A DNA stretch of 64,000 nt, taken from positions 6,386,001-6,450,000 of the forward strand of contig NC_065558.1 of NCBI RefSeq assembly GCF_022605725.1. The letters run 5' to 3'. The translations under genes were made by a program, and so were the position numbers. The stretch is from Anthonomus grandis grandis (taxonomy: Eukaryota; Arthropoda; Insecta; Coleoptera; Curculionidae). Positions 27,301 through 35,381 of the stretch are shown in pieces; the stretch's first letter is position 1, and each line of letters opens with the position of its first letter. The notes under the pieces were generated by a model. That model did no database searches. It saw only the letters and a program-made list of their open reading frames with translations, and had not been told where the DNA came from.

Positions 27301-28119
27301 CAACCCACACCCCACCCTGAAACCAATTACTGGAACCAAGAACCACCGTACGCGCAAGCTTACCCCACCGAAATCACTTCGATGGACACCAACTACGACT
27401 TTTCCAGCGACCTATTTCAACCCAACGACATTTTCCAACTGGACCAACCGATTAAACCGGATTACGTGTACATTTCCGGTGCGGCAGAGGTGAGAAGCGA
27501 AATTCCACGCTCCCCGCCTACCTTGTTGGATTTGGGCAGCGGTACCATACACAGAGAACCAAAGACTGAAGATTATTGGCCCCAAACCGGAGGGGTCGGT
27601 TTTTTAAATGAAGACTCCAGCACTAGTTGTAATAGCAGATTTAATGTGCCCAGCCCGGATGTTCCTAAGATGCTCAATAATAATAACTTTGTCGACCAGA
27701 ATTTGTTTTCTAATGTGATGCCTCAGAAAGCAACATCGTCGGGTGCCATTTATGATCAGAGCGCCCTTCTTGGGGTCACCGAGTTCAAAACTGAAGCCCC
27801 TCAGTTCGATTTAAGCTTAGAAGACAATAAATTGCCCGAGTACTTTACAAACACAGAAAACTTTCATCAGAACTTTCAACATTATCAAGTTAAGCCAGCA
27901 GCAAAGTCCAACTTTCAAGAGTATATCGATGTGGCTCAGTACAGTGACTACGCGAATTTTTTGAATGTTTATAATGAGAATAAAGTGGGTCATACCAGTG
28001 AACAGTGTAATAATGTATTCAGTGACTTAGATTTTCGAATTGCTGGTAGCTCATTTGCTGATACATTGGTGGATTATAGTGGTGGACATCATAGTTATGA
28101 TGTACCTACCACCCACTAA
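18228..28119 (+). CDS. gcm: glial cells missing (GCM-domain transcription factor), five coding exons
   Basis: Spliced gene with coding exons 18228-18386, 19294-19484, 22980-23227, 23680-23764 and 27206-28119; all junctions are GT-AG and keep frame. From the ATG at 18,253 the product is 523 residues, close to fly Gcm (about 504). The GCM domain (about residues 15-180) shows WDINDSAVPRIHDFDPFSEW, GWAMRNTNNHNVHILKKSC, RPAICDKARKKQQGKPCPNR and CRGHCGYPVTHFW, with its Cys and His zinc ligands. The C-terminal half is rich in Asn, Gln, Pro and acidic residues, fitting an activation region. Family knowledge: Gcm binds ATGCGGGT-like sites and drives glial and some blood-cell fates. The frame stays open from 18,229, so an upstream exon could add residues; the true start is unsettled. 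Confidence 0.95.
18387..19293 (+). other. gcm: gcm intron 1
   Basis: AT-rich intron of about 0.9 kb ending in an ATT trinucleotide run near 19,217-19,240. No further gene was recognised in it. Confidence 0.75.
19294..19484 (+). CDS. gcm: gcm coding exon 2
   Basis: Starts after TTTGAAG and ends before GTGAGT. It encodes ADNEEAKRHSSGW and the strongly conserved AMRNTNNHN segment through KARKKQQ. It ends one base into a Gly codon completed by exon 3. Confidence 0.93.
19845..20805. mobile_element. Long foldback element in gcm intron 2
   Basis: The arms are inverted copies of each other. The left arm begins TGCACAGGGTCTTTCCCCAT and the right arm ends ATGGGGAAAGACCCTGTGCA. Further inward, CCGTTTTGGAAATATCGGGC on the left pairs with GCCCGATATTTCCAGAACGG on the right. 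Arms are about 300 bp around an AT-rich loop, with no transposase. Diagnosis is by pairing of the ends; target duplications were not resolved. The open frame at 20,628-20,870 lies within the right arm and is not a gene. Confidence 0.75.
20806..21985. other. gcm: gcm intron 2, AT-rich part
   Basis: No recognisable feature apart from low-complexity AT sequence between the foldback element and the LINE fragment. Confidence 0.55.
21985..22810 (+). mobile_element. LINE reverse transcriptase fragment in gcm intron 2
   Basis: The plus strand reads IFKAWDANCLIFLDFRKAFD at about 21,985-22,040; DFRKAFD is RT motif A with a catalytic Asp. It is followed by a broken stretch and a later frame at 22,213-22,539 containing LVLSHLNYCTILYMPC, the usual post-RT C-terminal region. 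The middle of the RT is deleted. The 3' tail near 22,808 is A-rich (AATAAAAGAAAGAAAG). Confidence 0.75.
22980..23227 (+). CDS. gcm: gcm coding exon 3
   Basis: Acceptor CTTAAAG, donor GTAATT. It carries KPCPNRQCTGRLEILACRGH and THDHPRP-like GIHDHPRPEAK, ending RGLAVLLAKESLGNK. This completes the DNA-binding domain. Confidence 0.95.
23228..23679 (+). promoter_or_regulatory. gcm: gcm intron 3, non-repetitive, candidate control region
   Basis: This 452 bp intron is free of transposon signatures and less AT-rich than the other introns. Such a compact unique intron in a developmental regulator could hold control elements, but no specific site is proven. Confidence 0.2.
23680..23764 (+). CDS. gcm: gcm coding exon 4
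   Basis: Acceptor TTTTTACAG, donor GTACTA. The 85-base exon reads LMSLREPKRSCKEVLKASN and on to QEK, linking the DNA-binding domain to the C-terminal exon in phase. Confidence 0.88.
23765..24640. other. gcm: gcm intron 4, left part
   Basis: AT-rich intron sequence with no gene or mobile-element signature recognised before the satellite array. Confidence 0.5.
24640..26022 (+). repeat. Satellite array of about eight ~190 bp units in gcm intron 4
   Basis: The word GTGACTATTCCAGGCAG or a close variant recurs at 24,674, 24,865, 25,056, 25,247, 25,428, 25,610, 25,801 and 25,992, so units are 191, 191, 191, 181, 182, 191 and 191 bp. Units are highly similar with scattered substitutions. Each unit is itself built from short words of the pattern ACT-x-CCTGAAA, TTACTTCAAAA, GCCTTGAAAA and CTACTTGAAAC, pointing to an older 25-35 bp subrepeat. 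It lies wholly within the intron. Confidence 0.92.
26090..27005 (-). mobile_element. LINE fragment, minus strand, in gcm intron 4
   Basis: On the minus strand, SGSILGPILFII (RT motif B region) is read near 26,970-26,930. A 76-codon frame at 26,594-26,824 then contains ETTFLGIILDKEFSFKPHI, the standard post-catalytic LINE segment. The catalytic box between them is lost. The 3' end with an A/T-rich tail is near 26,090-26,110, in the direction expected for this strand. Confidence 0.75.
27206..28119 (+). CDS. gcm: gcm last coding exon
   Basis: Acceptor TTCCAG. The exon opens with a short Cys-rich stretch, GYCSCPPFECICNY, then a Pro/Gln/Asn-rich and acidic region, and stops with TAA at 28,117-28,119. 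The longer open frame starting at 27,124 runs back into intron sequence and is not the real exon start. Confidence 0.93.
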
Positions 28120-28243
28120 AATATTACCAAATTCTGTACTCTCTTATCAGTGAAATGTATAAAAATGTTCCTTCAGTCAAAATAATTTGTCACTTAATGT
28201 TTGTTATTTTTTTAAAAGTTACATTTGTGCCTTATGTAATATA

Positions 28244-28249
28244 AATAAA
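28244..28249 (+). terminator. gcm: gcm poly(A) signal
   Basis: Canonical AATAAA 125 bp after the gcm stop, followed directly by an A run. Confidence 0.6.
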
Positions 28250-28335
28250 AAAAAACATTTGTCATGTTTCAAATATTAGCTGCTTATTGTAAATATTGTG
28301 TACAGTAAAACATGTGATCTCATAACTATCAGCAT

Positions 28336-28341
28336 TTTATT
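28336..28341 (-). terminator. mRpL20: mRpL20 poly(A) signal
   Basis: TTTATT on the plus strand, that is AATAAA on the coding strand, 30 bp after the mRpL20 stop. The gcm and mRpL20 transcript ends therefore converge within about 100 bp. Confidence 0.6.
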
Positions 28342-28370
28342 TACCTCTAAGAGAGTTAACAAATTAAAAC

Positions 28371-28966
28371 CTATTTACTCCTGACTGTTCCTCGTGTAAT
28401 AACTCTATCAACTTCATGCTCCTTAACAATTCCTCGCAGTCCATCATCTATTCCTCTCCTTTTAGCAACATCTGCTAAAGCTTTAAAAGAATGTGGTTCC
28501 CAAATTGCTAAGTCAGCCAAGCATTTCCTATTCAACATAATATCGCAACGGGATAAGGCTTCTCTAAAAGTACCATATTCTATATTGTGTTGATTACAAG
28601 CTGCGGTAACTCTTGTATCCCATAACTATAACAAGAATTTCAGTTATAACTTTTATAAGCTTTTAATCAACAGGGTACTTTCAAGACCTAAATATGAAAC
28701 AAGTCCACACTTACATTGATCATATCGGTTTTTTTGAGATGTCTTCCTTTAGTTACATATACCAAGGCTCTGTGGACAGACCGAACGGCAATACTATAAC
28801 AGTTACGTCTCCGGCCGACATAGTGCTACAAAGAAAATAGGGAATTTTAAACAAACTTAATGAGATAGAATTTACTTACAGCAGCCAATTTGAGAATCCT
28901 ACGTTTTCTCCAAATTTCGTCCGGTCCTCGGGCCCTTATGAAATTTATTGCTGTAGTAAAAACCAT
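28371..28966 (-). CDS. mRpL20: Mitochondrial large-subunit ribosomal protein bL20m, three exons
   Basis: Minus-strand gene with exons 28880-28966, 28715-28825 and 28371-28625; introns are short (54 and 89 bp), GT-AG and in phase. The 150-residue product begins MVFTTAINFIRARGPDEIWR and continues with basic KRRILKLAAHYVGRRRNCYS, which is the bL20 RNA-binding start. The internal ALVYVTKGRHLKKTDMINLW and ALSRCDIMLNRKCLADLAIW segments match L20. Role from family knowledge: early assembly protein of the mitochondrial 39S subunit, binding large rRNA. It converges with gcm (251 bp between stops) and diverges from asteroid. Start chosen as the first ATG of the conserved N-terminus. Confidence 0.93.
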
Positions 28967-29079
28967 TTTGTTCACTTAGCTCTAAGCTTGGAGATATATA
29001 TTTACACTAATTAACAAAATACTATTTTTTCAAAGAAAAGAACAAGGGGGCCTAAGAAAACTAGGTTATGTCATCTATA
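28967..29079. promoter_or_regulatory. mRpL20: mRpL20 upstream region
   Basis: Short unique sequence between the mRpL20 start and the inverted-repeat element. It must contain or adjoin its promoter; no TATA box was recognised. Confidence 0.3.
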
Positions 29080-29700
29080 AATGTCAAAGTATGTGGGTGA
29101 AGTTAGCGTCCGATCAATCCAGGAACGCAGCATACCAAATTATAGTCCGCGCTTGCTGTTATTTAATCAGTATAATGCCCATATCTCCTGAAAATTCAAA
29201 GGGATTTTAATCATTTTTATGTCCAGATGTTAAAAATGAATATCTAAATCGAACTACTCTCAAATCTGTACAAACTAAGATTTCATTGTGAAAATAAATT
29301 AAAAAGTCAAATGTTATAGAAATGAAAAATGCTCTAACACCCAAAGAATTTAAATAAAACTTTTTTATGTAATAAATGATAAATATCTAAACCGATTTTA
29401 GATAGTCGCAAATCTTTACAAACAGAATTTTATGAATTATTGAGTTTTATCCAAATTTTATAGGTTTTGGTCACCATAATTCGATTTAGATATTTATTGT
29501 TAATATCTGGACAAGAAATTATTAAAATCCCTTGGGAATTTCAGGAGATATGGGCATTATTAAGATTAAATAGGAGCGAGCGCGGACTATAAATTGGTCG
29601 CTGGCAACCGACATATGCTGCGTTCTCGATCTGGTTGCTGGATATCGATCGGACGCTAACTTCACCCATATTGTCAAAGTGACAACTTTGACGTTACTAA
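29080..29700. mobile_element. Foldback/MITE element between mRpL20 and asteroid
   Basis: The left arm contains GGGTGAAGTTAGCGTCCGAT and the right arm contains ATCGGACGCTAACTTCACCC, its exact inverse. Further inward GCCCATATCTCCTGAAA pairs with TTTCAGGAGATATGGGC, and AATATCTAAATCGAA with TTCGATTTAGATATT. Arms are about 200-260 bp, with the left one shortened by small deletions. There is no coding capacity. The outer ends near ATGTCAAAG and CTTTGACGT are approximate. Confidence 0.8.
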
Positions 29701-30111
29701 TTAGTTGCTGTTTAAAATTGCCGCCAGAACACAATCTCTATCTCAAACTAAATATTTCCTTCTCTAGTATACAACAATAAATTATTACCAATAAATAATT
29801 ATTTTCCATTAAATGCGGACATTAAAGCCAATCTTGAACACACAACCCAAATAACAGAAGAAAAATTGCACTTTATTTGACCTTAGCCACTATCTATTCT
29901 CTAACTGTTTACAATCCTTTAACCTTATATTTATTAGAGTACTATATTTGTTTTTAGAATACTATATTTTATACTTAATATAAGACACATATTTCAAAGC
30001 AGCGTAAACATACATGGTAAGCTTAGACACACTAATTTAAAATTCCATCCTAAATCCCTTTAATTTAGAGCGACATAACTTCACTTAAAAGTCACCCCAC
30101 AGAGTGACAAA
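29701..30111 (+). promoter_or_regulatory. ast: asteroid upstream region
   Basis: About 410 bp of AT-rich sequence between the inverted-repeat element and the asteroid start codon. Nothing specific is seen apart from AT-rich words; it presumably holds the asteroid promoter and 5' UTR. Confidence 0.3.
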
Positions 30112-32325
30112 ATGGGGATCCGAGGCCTCACAACTTTTATAAACAACCGAGCCCACTTGTACCTCCAAGACTACGAGCTGCACCACACCAATGTCGTTAT
30201 AGACGGTAACGGGGTGGCCTCCCATTTGTACAAATGGCACTGTCGAAGCAATGATTGTTTTGGGGGTGATTATGATAAGTTTGCCGCTGTTATCCATGGG
30301 TTTTTTAACATGCTGGCACAGTGTAGCATCATACCTTATGTTATCTTAGATGGAGGTTATGAGAAGAGAAAACTTAATACTGTTCTCAGTAGAATGAGGA
30401 ATAAGGTTATAGCAGCCGAAGGACTGAATGCTGTTACTGAAGGGAGTGAATCAGTGTTTCCATTATTTCTTAGAGAGGTTTTTGTGGATATCGTGCTCAG
30501 TTTAGGTGTAAAGGTTGCTAGGTGTGATTTTGAAGGAGATATGGAGGTGGCTGGGATTGCCAGGGCTCTGGACTGTCCGGTGATAAGTTATGATTCAGAT
30601 TTTTATATTTTTGGATGTTTGTACATACCGTTTTCAACTATTGAGCTTGTGGTTAAAAGGGGGAAAGATGCTACAAGAACTGCATATTCTTATCTCCCTT
30701 GTAAGATTTACAGGGTAGAAAATTTCTTGCAAGCATTTGGGGGACTGGATAAGAATAATTTGCCACTTTTAGCTGTTTTACTTGGCAATGACTATATAAA
30801 AAGAAGTCTTTTTACACCTTTTTTTAGGAATTTAAAAATTCAAAAGTGCAGCGGTGTTGTGAGTGACCAACAAAAAAGGATTAAAAGTGTTATAGTTTGG
30901 CTGCAAAATGAAGAGAACATTGAGGAGGCAATTAAGAAGGTCTTAAGTAGATTTAAGGATGGCAGAAGGAAAGTTGTTTTAAGGAAAATCCAAGAGGCAA
31001 TGAAGTGCTATTATGAGATGAATTGTGAACTTTTAAATTATCTTGGAATTAACAAGGGACCAATTTCATGTGTTGATGTCAATTTTGATAAGTTAGAAGC
31101 CGCTGAGTATAATGAGGATGATATCAGTGATACTGGTGCAAGTAATGACGATAGTGAAATTGAAGCAAATAAAGATGTTGAACTAGAAGATGTACTCAAT
31201 AAAGATACTCCTAATCCAAGCAGTTTTCTATCAGAAATTTTCAAGAAAAACTATAGAAACTGTCAATATCCAGCAAGTTTTATGGATATGGTAACAATGA
31301 GTAGATACTACTGTGTACCACAAGTAGAAGTGAGCAGTTTCAAACATTCTCACACAATTTCCCTGGATATTTTAAACATTATTTTTAAAATACTTACCCC
31401 TGAATGTGAAAAAAGGTTAAAAATTGTCTACAGAGCTGGAAAGATTAGGGTGCATTTTACTGCCCTAAACAGACCCAATGTTTTTGTGCCTTCCCTAGAA
31501 CAGATTCAGAAATACAACCAAGAGGAAAGACAGTTGCTTCTATTGGAATTACTTTCCATAGATAAAAAGTTTTTTGAAGTTTTTAATAGTTTTCCGGTAG
31601 AATGGCATCTCTTATTAATAAGCCTTAAATATTACATTGAAAAAACTTCTATAGACAAGGCATTAATATACTCTTGTCTCATGTGCTTTATAATTTTACA
31701 ATACATTGACAAAAAGATCGGTTTTCATAGAGTCTCAAAGACATTTGACAAGAAATTCACTGAAAAGTTGGAAAAAGCTAAAACCAACAACCAGTTTACT
31801 AACTTTGAAGCCTTCTCGTTCGACGACTGTTTAGTTTTTATGAATAAAATGATTAGTTCTTTCCAAATGGATGCCAAACTTAAAGGAAACTATAGACTAT
31901 ATGATAAGACTTTGGTCCACTCAACGTCAGAACTTCAAAGTGTCTTATTACATGTGAAATATTTAAATTCCCTCTTAAACAATCCATTTCCAATACTGGA
32001 GATTCACCAAATTTTTGATGGGACATTCATTTATAACATGACAATAAATTTGAGGAAAAGGACTGATATCATTGATTATTTAACATTATTCCTCAAAGAA
32101 TGCCCTTGCATGCTTGAGTGCATAAAAAATGTAATAAGTAAAGTTGAGGACGATTTTGATTGTGGCACCTACCTTGTAGGCAATATAAAGAAACCTAGGA
32201 AAAAGAAGAAGAAAAAGTCAGTGACTTTAGAGCATATTGATATGGATAAAGATGAGGATTTGGAAGCAGACATTGATGGTCTGGTTGATCCTAATAATCC
32301 CTATTCAATTTTGGCTGTTTTATAG
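30112..32325 (+). CDS. ast: Asteroid-family protein (ASTE1-like, XPG/FEN-type nuclease fold)
   Basis: Single uninterrupted frame of 737 residues. The N-terminus MGIRGLTTFINNRAHLYLQD with VVIDGNGVASHLY is the XPG N-domain. Residues about 140-185 form the internal XPG domain with CDFEGDMEVAGIARALDCPV and SYDSDFYIF, holding the acidic cluster (E/D and DSD), followed by LLGNDY. An acidic low-complexity stretch (about residues 335-370) and a basic KKPRKKKKKK run (about 705) suggest linker and nuclear targeting. Family knowledge: Drosophila asteroid is linked to EGF-receptor signalling and human ASTE1 to 3' flap cleavage limiting DNA end resection. ATG has context AAAATGG. It converges with GMPPA, with only 192 bp between stops. 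Confidence 0.93.
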   Translation: MGIRGLTTFINNRAHLYLQDYELHHTNVVIDGNGVASHLYKWHCRSNDCFGGDYDKFAAVIHGFFNMLAQCSIIPYVILDGGYEKRKLNTVLSRMRNKVIAAEGLNAVTEGSESVFPLFLREVFVDIVLSLGVKVARCDFEGDMEVAGIARALDCPVISYDSDFYIFGCLYIPFSTIELVVKRGKDATRTAYSYLPCKIYRVENFLQAFGGLDKNNLPLLAVLLGNDYIKRSLFTPFFRNLKIQKCSGVVSDQQKRIKSVIVWLQNEENIEEAIKKVLSRFKDGRRKVVLRKIQEAMKCYYEMNCELLNYLGINKGPISCVDVNFDKLEAAEYNEDDISDTGASNDDSEIEANKDVELEDVLNKDTPNPSSFLSEIFKKNYRNCQYPASFMDMVTMSRYYCVPQVEVSSFKHSHTISLDILNIIFKILTPECEKRLKIVYRAGKIRVHFTALNRPNVFVPSLEQIQKYNQEERQLLLLELLSIDKKFFEVFNSFPVEWHLLLISLKYYIEKTSIDKALIYSCLMCFIILQYIDKKIGFHRVSKTFDKKFTEKLEKAKTNNQFTNFEAFSFDDCLVFMNKMISSFQMDAKLKGNYRLYDKTLVHSTSELQSVLLHVKYLNSLLNNPFPILEIHQIFDGTFIYNMTINLRKRTDIIDYLTLFLKECPCMLECIKNVISKVEDDFDCGTYLVGNIKKPRKKKKKKSVTLEHIDMDKDEDLEADIDGLVDPNNPYSILAVL

Positions 32326-32517
32326 GAACAAAGGGATTCAGGCTTATGTCATAAAAAAAGAATGTGTTATTTTTAAAAATCTTGTTCCATTATATTACAT
32401 TGTTAACCTTAATACATACAATTTTGGTATTGTTTTTACTATCCTGTTTACACCTTACTGCTTCCTTGATTCCCCTTCTTTGTGCTTAAAATAATTGACA
32501 CAATTTATATTGCTCCC

Positions 32518-33789
32518 TTACAAAATAATTTCATTTTTTATACTCCTGGATAACTCCTTATTAGGAAGGACAATAGAATTCAATAAAATAGTTTCAGATG
32601 GAACACTTACAGAACATCCTAGAATAGTTATAGAAGGATTTAATCTGCCATCAGTGTTAAACAGTCTTGGATTTTCCATTTTGGCAAAAGGCTTATTAGG
32701 ATCTGGGTCACAAGGGGTTCCTTCCACCCGAGCCCATTTTCCCACCCTGGAATTTCTTCCAATTATGCTATGGATTATCAGGCTTCTCTCTTCAATCACA
32801 GCTGTGTCAAGGATGATACTTTCTCTTATTCTTACCCCTGCACCAATTTGGGCCCCAGCTCCAATAGAAACATTTGGACCAATGACTGCTGTAGGATGGA
32901 TTACTGCTGTTGGGTCAATATGTACATCTGGTATAATTGTGCATGTTTCAGTCATTTTTCCTGTTGCTAATCGTTCCGGATGTTTCTCCCTGTAAAGTTC
33001 CAAGTAGTGTCTATTTGCATAAATGGCGGAACTAGCAGTTTTCAATTGGGACCACCACTTTGAGGTTTGTAAGGCAAACATTTTACCACTGCCTGCCAAG
33101 GGTGTTAAAATGTCTTGTTCCAGTTGTAAATAGCCTGTGTCCTTATTAGGATTACCATTGCCATTTTTATAATATTCTTCTTGTTTTGAATTAAAGGCTT
33201 CTCCAATAATATTAAAAATTTTTAAAGAGAATACATAGATCCCACAATTTATAAGAGTTGATACATAAGAACTTGGTTTTTCTACATAATGGGTGATTTC
33301 ATTTGTGTTCTTATCTGTCACCATACAACCAAAGTTAAGCGACTGTGGTCTCGTTGCCTCAGTAGACATCACTGCAACTAAACATTCCGCAGACCTTTCA
33401 TCAAAGAAATCATATAATTCCCTTAAGGGAAAGTCAGCGCAAACATCCCCGTTAAGCACAAAAAAAGCCTTCGGGCTACCGGACCTGATTTGGTCTCGGA
33501 AGTGGTATAAGCCCCCTGCAGTTCCCAAAGCAGTAAACTCTTGCAAATATTTTATTGTGACATTGTACTGTAACTGCATATCATTCACAAACTGCTGCAG
33601 TTGGCTTACCGGATAGGAACCAATGATTAAAATCTCCTTTAATTCCTTGATAGAAGAACAGGCCTCGATATGATGCTGGATCACCGGTAAGCCGGCAACG
33701 GGGAATAGAGGTTTTGGGATGTCCAAAGACAACGGGCGGAACCTTGTGCCTTTTAGGGGGCCCCCTATAAGAATTACGGATTTTAACAT
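32518..33789 (-). CDS. Gmppa: GDP-mannose pyrophosphorylase subunit alpha
   Basis: Intronless minus-strand frame of 423 residues (human GMPPA is about 420). The nucleotidyltransferase domain opens with LIGGPLKGTRFRPLSLDIPK and PLFPVAGLPVIQHHIEAC, the alpha-type version of the GG-GTR-RPLT-PKP signature with an extra residue pair before GTR. FVLNGDVCADFPLREL and VEKPSSYVSTLINCGIYVF are conserved. From about residue 285 a left-handed beta-helix (IDPTAVIHPTAVIGPNVSIG) follows. It includes the alpha-specific C-loop segment GTPCDPDPNKPFAKMENPRL. Family knowledge: the alpha subunit binds GDP-mannose and restrains the catalytic beta subunit, controlling cytosolic GDP-mannose for glycosylation. Confidence 0.96.
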   Translation of the reverse strand: MLKSVILIGGPLKGTRFRPLSLDIPKPLFPVAGLPVIQHHIEACSSIKELKEILIIGSYPVSQLQQFVNDMQLQYNVTIKYLQEFTALGTAGGLYHFRDQIRSGSPKAFFVLNGDVCADFPLRELYDFFDERSAECLVAVMSTEATRPQSLNFGCMVTDKNTNEITHYVEKPSSYVSTLINCGIYVFSLKIFNIIGEAFNSKQEEYYKNGNGNPNKDTGYLQLEQDILTPLAGSGKMFALQTSKWWSQLKTASSAIYANRHYLELYREKHPERLATGKMTETCTIIPDVHIDPTAVIHPTAVIGPNVSIGAGAQIGAGVRIRESIILDTAVIEERSLIIHSIIGRNSRVGKWARVEGTPCDPDPNKPFAKMENPRLFNTDGRLNPSITILGCSVSVPSETILLNSIVLPNKELSRSIKNEIIL

Positions 33790-34701
33790 TAAGACGGTAC
33801 GATATGGGGTACGTGTAGGGACGAATTCTAACGCTTATGTGGCAAAAGCAAGTTATCACTGATAAAAATATTGATAACACAACAAAAAAAATTGACAGAT
33901 GTAAACAAATCATCCGTAACCTCAATGTCTTCTTCTTCATCTGCAAGGGAATTGGCGGAACCTCAATGTCTTCTTCCTGTTGGGCCGAAGGAGATTTACT
34001 GTTAGTAGAGCTGCGCTAAAAAATCGATATTTTTTATTTGCGAACGGCTAATACATTGTGGGACACCAGCCTATTTAATTAAATATTAATTATCTAATAT
34101 AAGCAAATAAATACTAGACTACGAACTATTATAATCAGGGAGTGTCTAATAACCATCCTGAATATAGCAAAATATCACTATCATACACGTGCAGACAGCA
34201 TATCATACCGCGGTGCTGCTGTTTATAATTAAGTAGGTAGTGGCAACGTCGCGGATCCTCATGCTGTTTACACGCTTCCCTATATATACTACACAACTAA
34301 TTTAAGGACAATATTTATTGAATTACAGAATATTTACTTTAATAAATAAAGTAAAGTAAATGTATTTAATGAACAAATATAGAAGTTACAATAAATATAA
34401 AATAATTAGTTTTTAAGCCTGACAACTATGGCAACATTGTGGTACGCGATGCTGTCTACACGGCAGCCGTAATATTCATTATTTATACAAGAATGTTGAT
34501 GGGATTGTTGAAATGATAAGAATTGTTTATTGAGCAAGAAATCTATTTACATTTATTTATTTTTATTTGCCCACCGCTTCATATAAACATAATGGACGTG
34601 TTTCCAGGTATAAATAAACTATAAAACTATTTGCAGGATTCAATATTTTTAGTTTAATATTACTGTGCCCCCCAAGACGCCCCTTTAGTTGAGTCTACAC
34701 A
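33790..34701. promoter_or_regulatory. Divergent intergenic region between Gmppa and Ack
   Basis: About 0.9 kb separates the two start codons, so promoters of both genes should lie here. A CCTCAATGTCTTCTTC word is duplicated at about 33,919-33,976. Words GATGCTGTCTACACGGCAGC and CATGCTGTTTACACGC recur around 34,260 and 34,450. No TATA box stands out. Confidence 0.35.
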
Positions 34702-35381
34702 ATGGGTACGTTTTTTCTTTATTTTTCAATAGTTTTAACATAAATTTGCTTTATTTTGCAACTTATTAAAAATGCCACTTCAGAGGAGTCAATGACCACC
34801 TCATATGGTAGTTTTGCTATATACAGAATTCAAATACTCATAGTGCCTATTCATTTGTGCAACTCTACCATCTGTTAAGTAGCAAGTTTTAAGCCACTTG
34901 TAACATAGATTTAATCAATGAATGCTTTGAGTATTTTAAAAACTCTAGTAGTAATACACCTTCCAGATAAAATTTGTGGAATTTAAGACCTACAAAAAAA
35001 AGCTTTACTATATTATCTTAAGACAGTCCCAAAATATTTTTATTACAGAAACAAACCTATCAATGAAAAAGGGGCCAGGACTCTATGAGTTCTTAGTTGA
35101 AGCAGAACTGCAGCATTATTTCAATAGCTTTAAGTAAGTCCTAGTATCCGCACTTTGTGATAAAATGACCATTATGTTTAATATTTCCTTATTTTGCAGA
35201 AACACCTTGAAAATCAACCACCCCTCTCAGCTCAAATTTACAACAGAAAGTGACCTAATGGATATTGGAATGTCAAAACCGGAAATGAGAAGACTGAGGA
35301 AGTATTATGAAAAACATTTTCCACATAACTATTTGTCTAAATTTAAGAAACTTTTGAGTCATAGGAAACAGGAAAATACTG
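34702..35381 (+). CDS. Ack: Ack exons 1-3, N-terminus and SAM domain
   Basis: Exon 1 contributes only ATG plus one G before GTACGT; the second exon begins after TTACAG and gives METNLSMKKGPGLYEFLVEA. LYEFLVEAELQHYFNSF and DLMDIGMSKPEMRRLRKYY form the SAM domain. The four-base coding part of exon 1 rests on splice and frame logic, so the initiator could instead be the Met in LSMKK. Confidence 0.8.
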
